From positions 582,877 through 646,876 of the forward strand of contig LSRX01000304.1 in NCBI GenBank assembly GCA_001939145.1: a stretch of DNA of 64,000 nt, read 5' to 3'. Both the position numbers and the translations under genes were made by a program. The notes under the pieces were generated by a model. That model was not told where the DNA came from and did no database searches. It saw only the letters and a list, made by a program, of their open reading frames with translations. Shown here in pieces: positions 35,511 through 45,100 of the stretch; within the stretch, counting starts at the first letter, position 1, and every line of letters begins with the position of its first letter. This DNA is from Symbiodinium microadriaticum (Eukaryota; Sar; Dinophyceae; Suessiales; Symbiodiniaceae).

Positions 35511-36147
35511 GATTCAAGGATTGCTTGGGGTCAGGATTCGGGTGGAACCTAAGGGGTCTATAGGGCTCCTTTAAGGGATCCTCTTTAAGGGTTCTATAAG
35601 GNGGGGGGGGGTTTTCCAGGAACTCTGCAGGGATCCATAGAAATCCGTCCAGGGCTCCTCGAAGACACCTGTAGCTTGCCATTAAGACTCCTACTCTAAT
35701 TCTACATGCTTCGCGCTTCTAGCGCTTCTAGAGGCAAACCCGAAAAGCTCTGAACCCTGAAACCTAAACCCAAAGCCCTACACACTAAACTCGACACCCT
35801 ACCCTAAACCCTAAACCCTAAACCTCTAAACACTAAACTCTAAACCCTAAACTCTAAACACTTAAAGGCACACAGTCCTCCTCCGAGCTGGCGATGCCTG
35901 GCAAAACGATGCGGCTAGACAAAAGCAACAAAGCAACGTCAACAAGCAACATTTAGGTCTTTGCTTGGGGCTTCGAGCTTATGCAAGGCTTAGGGCGTAG
36001 GGAGTTTATAGGGCTTACCGATACTAGTTCCTCTGTTTTGACCTAGCCAACTTAGTAGTTAGGATCCTACAACATCCTGAAAACTAAACTGTGTGGCTGT
36101 GTGGTTACTAAACTCGATGGTTTGGATCCTACCAGCGCCTCAACACT

Positions 36148-36395
36148 AAACTCAAAGCCTCAACCCTAAACCCCGAACCCAGAACCCTAAACCCTGAACC
36201 CTAAACCCTAAACCCTGAACAATGAACCGTAAACCCCAAACTTCTAAACCCTAAACCCTGAACCCTGAACCCTAAACCCTAAACCCTGAACCCTGAGTCC
36301 TAAACCCTAAACCCTGAACCTAAACCCTGAACCCTAAACCCTAAACCCTGAACCCTGAGTCCTAAACCCTAAACCCTGAACCTAAACCCTGAACC
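36148..36395 (-). repeat. CCCTAAA/CCCTGAA array with a duplicated block
   Basis: Alternating AACCCTA and AACCCTG units. A block containing the marker ccctgagtcctaaaccc occurs twice (near 36295 and 36355), giving a unit of about 60 bp. Confidence 0.9.
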
Positions 36396-36593
36396 CAAAG
36401 CGTTTGAAGGGAATGGACACCGTCGGTAAGCTCTCAGTTGGCCATAACCCCCATACAACCTAAACCGACACACCGGAAAACCCCCAATAGCCGCAAACCA
36501 TGCCGGCAACGCTTAGGCGGGGTGCCACGCTCGTTCGGCGGAGACCGCTCAGGACCTGCTCCCGTTGGCAATTTTTTGCACAGAGGGTTGAGG

Positions 36594-36693
36594 GTTTACC
36601 TTAACCCCAAGTAACCCCAAGTAACCTAACTTTGTATGGACTTATATAATAAGGAAATCAGACTACGGAGCCCAGAAAGATGTAGGGTAACCC
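36594..36693 (-). mobile_element. FB-R, opposite orientation
   Basis: The reverse complement matches 18187-18282: accttaaccccaagtaaccc left and gcccagaaagatgtagggta right. Confidence 0.75.
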
Positions 36694-36852
36694 TAAACCC
36701 TAAACCCTAAACCCTAAATCAGAAGAAGGAGCCCAGAAAAATGTAGGGTTTTCTAGGGCCCACATCTGCCGAACATCGCGGAGGAAGCCCGGGACCATAC
36801 GACCACGCAATTTGGGTTTAGGGTTTAGGGTCTAGGGTCTAGGGTTTAGGGT

Positions 36853-37373
36853 TTAGAGTTTAGGGTTTAGGGTTTTTCTCACCCGCTGCAAATCCGCAAA
36901 TATTGTTTCACGCAACCCTGGCTTAATCTCTACAAGCATGGTGCGGTCATACAGCGTGCGTGACAAGTTCAACAAAACACCCACGAACACTCTCCGAGAC
37001 GCCACGGGCTGCTGCTTAGGCGGGTCCAGCTGGTCACCCATGCAATTGGTACAGCACATTCACACACTCTTGTGGCGAACCATGAGAGGAGGAGACATCC
37101 AGGATGCCTGAGTCATCGAAGAAAATGTGTGACACAGGATGCAGTACATCGCCCGAGGCATGCTGTACCCAAGCATGGGATCCTGTTGAAGTTGAGCACT
37201 GCACTTGCAAGCCCAAAGGGGTGAGCCCTCAGCACAGCGAATCGCATCTCTTGCAAGTCAGGGTCCCAGTACCCCAACACAAACCCCGGGGCATCCGCCG
37301 GGACGTTCGGAAGCTGACGATAAGCTGCCGACATGTCTTCGGAACCAAAGACTGGGGCAGCCCACTTAGGTAG
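36853..37373 (-). pseudogene. Decayed reverse transcriptase fragment of another class
   Basis: The minus strand reads SEDMSAAYRQLP, AHPFGLASAVLNFNR, HIFFDDSGIL and then QLDPPKQQP and VGVLLNLSRTL: the finger, palm (FFDD in place of YxDD) and following motifs of a reverse transcriptase related to DIRS- or Gypsy-like enzymes. It needs frame changes near 37170-37190 and 37040. It is truncated at both ends; the 3' edge runs directly into a TTTAGGG tract (36813-36874). The exact class is uncertain. Confidence 0.72.
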
Positions 37374-37828
37374 AATTCGGAGCCTATAGGGTCGTATCTG
37401 GACAAAGTTATTTGGACGATACCATTTTTTAGCGGTTCCTACAATTTAGGTTCTGGAAACTTTGAATTTGAATCAATATGATCACAGTAATAATGTCGAG
37501 CACGATATCGAAGGAGAACATGCAGCCAACGCTTCCTATGAATGTCCAAGATATCAAGAATCTATCTAATTTCTGGGATCAGCCAAAGGATGTCGTTAAA
37601 TTTTACACATTGTTCTTGAGTTATATTTCTATCTTTGTATTTGTACCGATTATGGCCCCAAAATGATCTCTGAAGCTGACCCCAAAATCAGCTCAAATAG
37701 GACGGAAGAAGGATAAAGCCCTGGCAATAGCTGCGATAAGATTAACCCCAATACTCATAGCCCTGAGTCTCGTTAAGGTAAGCTACCATATTTCAGGAGC
37801 GTTTGTGCAGCTTGATCTCTTGCCTTCT
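37374..37828. other. Unique AT-rich spacer
   Basis: Contains a 62-codon plus-strand ORF (37478-37666) ending in FYTLFLSYISIFVFVPIMAP, possibly a membrane-segment exon; no family recognised and no repeat. Confidence 0.4.
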
Positions 37829-37920
37829 AACCCTAAGGCTCTAAGGACTCATATTTTAAGGCCTTTGGGCCCAAGGACCATACTATACAAGGCTTTTGGG
37901 CTACTTTGTGCCTTAGGGTA
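37829..37920. mobile_element. FB-S, best copy
   Basis: accctaaggctctaaggact left; gctactttgtgccttagggt right. Confidence 0.85.
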
Positions 37921-38013
37921 AGGTTTTCGGGCCCCAAGGAGCGGACTGAAGGCAACCGTAGCAGGGCAATGCAGTCAAAACAATCCGATGGTGGAGGCTT
38001 CCGAACCTTGGGG

Positions 38014-38205
38014 GGCGGAGTACCCTAGCCCAAAATAGGGTTTAGGGTTTAGGGGGTTTTTAGGGTTTTAGGGCTTTAGGGTTTTAGGGTGTAGGGTTTT
38101 AGGGTTTAGGGGCTGAGTACCCTAGCCCAAAAAAGGGTTAACCTTTCAATTCTGGTAGGATTATTTATAAGCCCAAGAAGGTGGTTAAAGGTTACCTACT
38201 CAGCC
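38014..38205. mobile_element. FB-B end, telomere-like tract, full FB-B
   Basis: An FB-B left end (38014-38041) passes at aaaatagggtttaggg into a TTTAGGG tract (38038-38110), followed by a complete 95-bp FB-B (38111-38205). Confidence 0.85.
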
Positions 38206-38329
38206 ACTAAGGAACGGAGTTTACGAGCGCTTCTCATCTAGTCCGGGCACTTCGGTCTGACTGCCTGGGGTGGGCTCCTTGAAAGGGGGTTAAGGGTTCT
38301 GTGATAAGGGTTCTATACTAGTGTTCTAT

Positions 38330-38437
38330 GATATAGGGGGCCTTAATAATTAGAATAGGGTTTTGGGGGCCCTTATACTATAGTTATAACGAGGAACCCC
38401 CCAAATAGTACAGGTAATTATCTAATCTCCTACACTA
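38330..38437. mobile_element. FB-D
   Basis: ggccttaataattagaatag left; caggtaattatctaatctcc right. Confidence 0.85.
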
Positions 38438-38651
38438 GGCCCCCAAAAAAACCGCAAGAAAGCCCGTGAATTTCCCTAACTTAGGGGCTGAGGGTTTAGA
38501 GTTTAGGGTCCCCAAACCCCCTCCCAAAAAAAACTGAAGACCCTCGACAAGAACACAAAAGACCGGCGTCGGGGCCTGGCTACCAAGGCCCAATTGGGTG
38601 GAACCCTCTGGAGACATGCCTGCAAAGGCCGCTTCCCTTATACTACTGTTG

Positions 38652-38748
38652 AATGATCTAGAAATCCTGCATTACCCATAACAAATGAATAGACCATAAT
38701 TCCCATAGTCTAGGGTCCTTAAGGTAATGCAGGATTCATGCCATCAGC
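38652..38748. mobile_element. FB-C
   Basis: aatcctgcattaccc at the left and aaggtaatgcaggattcatg at the right; about 97 bp, inverted relative to 57350. Confidence 0.88.
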
Positions 38749-38898
38749 CATAGGACAGCTAAGATGGAAGGGTTTTACTGGTTTGGGGTTCTGGGCTTTG
38801 GGGGATGTCGGGCTTTTCGGGCTTTCCGAAGGTTTAAGGTTTAAGGTTTAGGGTTTAGGGTTTAGGGTTTAGGGTTTAGGGTTTTGGTTTGGGGTTTA

Positions 38899-38903
38899 GG
38901 GTT
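38899..38903. repeat. Target-site duplication, left copy
   Basis: gggtt immediately outside the 3' LTR, matched by 47584-47588. Because the target is itself made of GGGTTTA units, part of the match could be chance. Confidence 0.75.
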
Positions 38904-39104
38904 TGCAAGCGGTAGCGTCGGAAGGTAGCCAGCGGTAAGCTCGGGCTCAGGTAATCAGTGAGGTCCAAATCGAATGGCTCAGTTATAAGAGAGGCGCTAA
39001 GGGCTCTATGCACTGACCGGCTCAATTCGTGCCTTCTTTGATCCTCCAAGCTGCGGTGTCGAAGCTCCAGAGGCCTGCGAGCGAAGGCACAAGTGAAACT
39101 TGCA
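38904..39104 (-). repeat. 3' LTR of the Copia element
   Basis: Identical by eye to 47383-47583. It lies 46 bp beyond the Pol stop codon. Its outer edge joins directly to a TTTAGGG-type tract (38840-38903), so the element landed inside telomere-like DNA. Confidence 0.95.
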
Positions 39105-39150
39105 TGCCCGGGGATCCCCGGCCGAGCATGCTCAACGGGGAACTTCTGAA

Positions 39151-42100
39151 TCAATCTTGATTAATCGCTTTTGAAACACCTTCCGTTTGTGATAATGGTA
39201 GAAGTCCCTGCTCTTTGCGACGACGGGCAGACTGCATCTGCTCATCCTCCACGATGCGCCATCTGTGGCCCATTCTGTAAAACATCTCCAGCTCTTTTAG
39301 ACCATTAGTCTTTGTCAGGCTGTTCGCGAGCTGTGCTTCAGAATGCACCCATCTGATGATCACATCTGTTCTTCGCTGAGCTTCTTTCAAGCCCAATAGC
39401 TCGATCGACGTCCTCTTTTCGGCACCTTTCACGACAACGACTTCATTAGTCATCTTGTCATACACATTCCGGCTATCCGTCACCAAACAACCAAAGGTTT
39501 TGCGAACTGCAAGATCCGGATGTCGAAGGTCGAGCTTTCCGTAGAGGAGCTCAGACCACTGGAAGCGCGCGTAGTAGAGATTGTCTTCGCCGTTGATGGC
39601 GGCGAGAGCTTCTGAGGCACCTGGACTACGACATGTACGATCTATTTTTGAGGAGTGCCATGACATAAGAGACACCTCGCACATATCACCATGAAGCAGG
39701 TTTCGAGGAACCATGCCGATCACAATCCCTTGAGTGCTGCCTCCATCCACCCGGCTCTGAGAAGCCGCGTCCACCCAAGCCACCAAGCCCAACTCGACAT
39801 CTGGTGTGAAGCCGTGGATGAGCATCTTGTGTTGGGATCGGGCCTTAGCATGTTGAAGTAGAACATTAGCGCGAATGATTGTGTCGACGGTGCTGTGACT
39901 CACCTCAGACAAAAGAAGACTTACATCCGCACTAAGATGCGGTGCAACCTGCTGCGCGTGCCAACTTAAACCTCCGAGTAAGGCTCGAAGTTGCGTGCGT
40001 TCCCTTTCAGAGGTCCCGGCCTGTCGGTCCTTACGTCGAGTGGCATTCACTCCGATTTCCGAGATGCCCTCCAGATAGGATGGCTGGGACAAGGAAAAAC
40101 CCTGGGGAGTTGTTTCTATCAGCACTCCACACTGCGTGAACTTGTCCGTTTCCCAATCTCCCCATCGAAACTGTTCTTGGATTTTCCGCAGTTTCTCGCA
40201 CCAGCCCTGATGAGCATCATCTCCTCCAAAGATAAAATCATCCACATGTCCCGAAATCAACCCTTTTAACTCCCCTTCATCTCGATAGCACCACATGCAC
40301 GCATCCGAGCTACATCTCTCCATGCCAATGTTCTGAAGAAATGAATCGACTGTGCGGTACCACTCAAGAGGAGCGTCCACAAGACCATAACAAGCACGCT
40401 TGATTTTGGTCACACTGTTTTCGGGAAGATTCATGGCTTCACAAATCTCAGGAGTGGGGACACAGTAGAGAGTATCAGGATATTCTCTCCCCTGCAAGAA
40501 CGCTCCCGACACATCTCCTTTTCTGACTCGCCAACGTTTCCATGCTGCCATTTGGAGCAGCATTTGTCTGGATTGACGGGTCATCACAGGAGCTGTCGTG
40601 CTTCTATGTTCATAGCACGGGTCTTGGTATCCTAAGAGGACGGCGCGAGCCTTTGCTTTTCGCGTGCCGTCTTCCTTTACTTTCCATGTCAACACCCACC
40701 TCATTCCCACAGCCTGGTCTCTGCTAGGCTGGAGATGCTTAGGGAGGGCTTGAAAGGCATCCGCTGACAGGAAATTCTTCACCTCTACTTGCTTGGCTCC
40801 TCGGAATTCCTCTTGCTCGGAGGGGGAAAGTCTCCTCTCTGAAACCTCCACTGCTTTGCGTTTCATCTGACCCACAAAGTAGCCCTCGAAATTGCGTGAC
40901 ATCTGAAGAATTCCTCGTCGTGTCTCGGGGATTGGCACCTCCACTTCTACAGCCGCCTGGCGATCATCCCAGTAAGTTGTAGGAACATCCGGCCATGCCT
41001 GTTCAGGCACTGTGTTCCACCAACACTCACCTCGTAGTCCGCTTTCACGGCCTTGAGGTTCCAGGCGAGGTCGTTGTAGTGGGGCTGCTTCCTGCTCGGG
41101 AGAAGGCTCCATCTCTGCATCTGCTCCGTCTTCTGCTGCTGGCACTACTGGTGCCGGACGTTTTGTCCGAAAGCGAAGACGCGTAGGCTGCGGTGCTTCT
41201 GAAGCCTCTTGGGCTCGTCTCCACTCTTGAAGCTCGGGAACATCTTTTGTAGCATCTTGAAACTGATTGCCTCCGAGTGTCTCAGCTACCTGAGTGAACG
41301 TCCACGGCGTCGGTTGTCCTGCCTGAGCCGACAAACCTTCGAGAATTTCTTCTCGCTCCGTGGCTCGCCGAAGCTGCTCTGGTGCGCACTTGATCAAGTT
41401 GCGTCCACGAACCAACCATACAGCTCCTCCTGGCGACAGCTCGCCAGCGTCTGACTTCCGCGTCTCGGTGGCAAGTATTCTTGCCGGCCCCAAGAATCTT
41501 CCTTGTCGTGTTCCCGGTTGTCGTCGTCCCTTGCCGGATTCTTGGCTCCGCCAGAAGAAGACTAGCTCTCCCGGCACGTAGTTGTAGCAAGGGCGGTGGC
41601 GTGAGTTCACCGCTCGACCAATTCGTTGTCGCGCGTTCCAATCGGCGTGTATCTTTTCTGCTTCCGCGCGACGTTTTGCGGCCCGTGCAAACTCTCCTTC
41701 AGGATTCTCCACCAACAATCCAGGTGGCAAACCTTGTCCCGCTTCGACGAACCGATCTGTATCGTCGGCTCCTCGCCCGATGACATGTTGGGCAGGTGAA
41801 AAACCCCGCACCATGTCTCGGTGGTTGAAAACCGTGATAGCTTCTGCTAGTGCTCCTTCTGAAGAGAGCTCCGGATCGTAGGAGCACAGGCGTGTCATCA
41901 GTTCTTTCACTCCTTGTATTGCTTGTTCACACACTCCGTTCTTCCAGTGAGCTTCTCCGGGAATCACATCCAGAAAAACGCCATGCTTATCACAGTAATT
42001 ATCTATCAAAGCGAAACTACGGAAGGAGCCTGCGGGATCCACTCGCAGCGCTCGAGGATGGCCGAAGTATTGGTGCCATCCTTCCTGAAGGTACGAGAGA

Positions 42101-45100
42101 CACGCATTAGCTGACGGTTGTTGCTTAGATCCTTTGGTCAGAACTCGAGCCACTCTGAACCGCGAACCCTCATCTATCACCAACATGAACTGTATGGGCT
42201 CTTTCTTGTGAGGGTGCTCCCAGTGCCCGACATCAGCACTGATCGTACAGAACTTCGGAGGAAGGGGCTCTAAGGTCGCTTGGGCTCTCGGAGGGGGCTT
42301 GCTTCGTTCCAAACACACAGGACACTTGAAGTCGCGAGCCAATTCGAGGGTCCTTTCGGGGGCTCTCCTACGCTTCAAGGCTTCAATCATGTGGGACACA
42401 CTACAATGACCAGACGCACAGTGAAGTAAATACAGTTGTTTCTTGATGCGCTCATCAGCTTTCCTCGAACTTGAGTTGTTCATCCCTTCGTTCACAGCGA
42501 GGGCCTGTTCGGGTCCTGGGTTATCGACATGATGAGCTCTGGTCTCGTTTTGGGGAATCTGAAAGCCCAACTTACGCAACCGGGTAGCCTCGTGCCGCGA
42601 CAAATGTTGTAGGCCGCGAGTCACATAAGCCGTCACAACCCATCGCGTTCCTTCCCAATCACATGTTTGATGCCACACTTTCGGCGAGAACATACAGGGC
42701 TTATGACGAATCCCTTGTCTACCTCCTTGAATGCTCTCTCCGCGATCCGAAGTCCTTACCTCAACCTGGCCTTTCGCATCCGAAGTCCCTTCAATCCACA
42801 ATTCTCCTCTCTGGTAAGTTCCTAGACCTACGCAACAGTTAGGATACGCTTCGTTGTTGTTGAGGTCCTTATGGAGAGGGGTCGCCGCATTCGCATTCAG
42901 CGTGAAGGCCGACCATTGAAATCCGGAAGGAAAGTGTTGTTTGATGAACATATTGATCATCTGCACAAACTGAGGGCGTTGCAAGGTCCTAGCAGTGAGC
43001 CCATAGTGGTTACCGAACGCATACGTTCCGAAAGTGTAGTATGAGCCATGCTCTTTGTCAACAAGACTCCTCCTAGACGAGTGGCCTTGGGTTGCGTGTT
43101 GTTCCAGATACTTCTCGAGCTGAGGATAGGATATTTGAGGTTGGTTTCGGAGTTCTCGGGCCTCCGCTTCACCAGGTACGTTCGGGGGAGATGTAAGGTG
43201 AGTCTCAAAGGCTGCGGCGGCAGTCACCTCAGAGGTGTCGTTTGAACTTTCGAAGTGAGGCACTGCATCCTTTCCCAGAAGGCAGTTTCCGCACTGGAAA
43301 CCTGATTTCTGAAGAAAGGCATCCCCACAAGCACAAATCTCTCCTCGACCAAAAACCTCCATTAAATCACCTTCACCTCTGCATTCCTGAACAACTCCAC
43401 AGAAACTGAACTCCTCTTGAAGTGACTGACACACCAACCTTGCGAACTCTGGTGTATACAACGCTGACGCAGTAGCTACTGCCCCTTCGCATTTGTCATG
43501 TTCATAGTTCGTTGGACACCGACAAGGTTTATGCATCACCTGGGCAAGTCGGTGGTGAGTGGTAACTAATCGCCAGCCTTTCTGAATCAACCTGTTGTTT
43601 CGACCCTTGAATCCCACCGTACAACCCTTCACCACAGCAACCCTCAGATCCATAGCATGTTGCAACTCCTGGAACACCGGAAGCCTCCACGCCTCACAAC
43701 GCTCACTCATCTCAACAGTGCAATGAATCCCAAGATGAATACACACCCGCATGATCTCTCGCACTGAATGATAGATCTTGATAGCTTCTTGTCGCTTGGC
43801 ATGAAGTTCACTACGTTGTTCCGGAGTACGCTGGTTGGTGTGTTGCATAGGGGAGTAAGGTCCACAAGGAGGTGCCATCCACACATGTAACGGATTCAAA
43901 CTCCTGATTTGTTCCAAAACCAGCTGAAGTCCCAAGGGCTTCGTGAGGTCAGCGCCGTTCCAAAAAGAACATCGCACAGCACAGTCCTCGCACCCTAGCT
44001 TTTCTTGAAACGTACGACTAAGTATACTATTGGGAGAGCAGGCCACCTCCAGCAGCCTCGGTCTGTCTTTACCTAGAAGTTCGTTGAAAGCTTTGGGGAT
44101 TATGCTCTGGGATTTGTACGCTAGGGCTGAGGCAGCTGTAGAAGACAACTGGTGGCAGTCACCCAACTCACCGGCTGGTACAACACCACCTTGTAGGTCT
44201 ACACCCGGAGAAGGATCATCGGGGTGCTCAGCATCTACTCCTTGTTGGAGGTCACCTTGCGCGGCCGCTCGGCACGGATCTGAGACATCTCCTCCTGCAG
44301 GTCCTTGATCGTTGCCGCCATCTGGAGCAAGAGGTGATCGCGGGCGTCCGGCTCGGCATTCTGAGAGCTCGAGGAGCTGGACGTCGGGTTGATCTCGGCG
44401 CTCCCCGTCGGCGTCTTGGCCTGGCTCTTGGCTCCTCGTGCTTTTGGGCGAGGAACGTGCACCAGTGGAGGTGTAGTCTTGGCTTCGTCGAGGTTGTTCA
44501 ACCAACGTGCAAAGCGAGCTAGGCGAGGGCAGCAACTTCCCTCCCGATGAGTCGCCTTGACCCACTCGCAGTAGTCCCGGTCGTAGTGGAACGTCTCCGA
44601 GTAGGTCCGCTGGGAGTGTTTCCCAAATCCCAGTGGCTCGCACCCCTGAGGCTCGGAAACCTCCAGGATCTTGGAAGTGGCCTTCTTTTGCATCACCGCG
44701 ATCGTGTCGCAGTCCCCCACCATCAGACCCAGCTCGGTCTCGCAGAAGGTGCGTAGCTCGCTCTTCTTGCGGGACGCCTTGTTGAGCTTGGACATCCACG
44801 TCTGCATATCGGTCTTCGCACTGGTAGTTGCCGCCAAGCTGGGGTTCGCCTCGGCGATCTCCGCAATGCGTTGCTGGACCTCGATCTTGGTCCACGCCTC
44901 TGGGGCCTCCTCGCCAAGGGCACGAAGATGAAGAATCAGCTCCGGGCGCGAAAGGCGGTCCATGTTGCACAGGGGCTTCGGCACGAGAGGAATACAAAGC
45001 TGGAGCACCTGAACCGGGATTGCTGCCATCAAGACAAGCACGTGCAGGTACCACAGCTAAGTCTCCCTGGTCATTCTCAGTCATGCCACACAGCTCCCCG

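Larger units (their letters stand above)
33111..36593. other. Gene-free mosaic
   Basis: CCCTAAA at 33847-33875, 33938-33965, 34098-34188, 34505-34545, 35747-35868; TTTAGGG at 33915-33935, 34254-34336. 34740-35180 and 35870-36140 are unique spacer. Undetermined base at 35602. Confidence 0.65.

Noticed and set aside
39095-39122. Resemblance to a cloning-vector polylinker (cttgcatgcc, ggatcccc)
   Set aside because: Only short matches; the left part is the LTR end, which is repeated at 47583, and the flanking sequence is the transposon itself.
44235-45010. Pol residues about 76-320 as a novel Gly/Arg/Pro/Ser-rich domain
   Set aside because: The composition is that of a shadow frame; the overlapping ORF in the same DNA has globular character and recognisable motifs.
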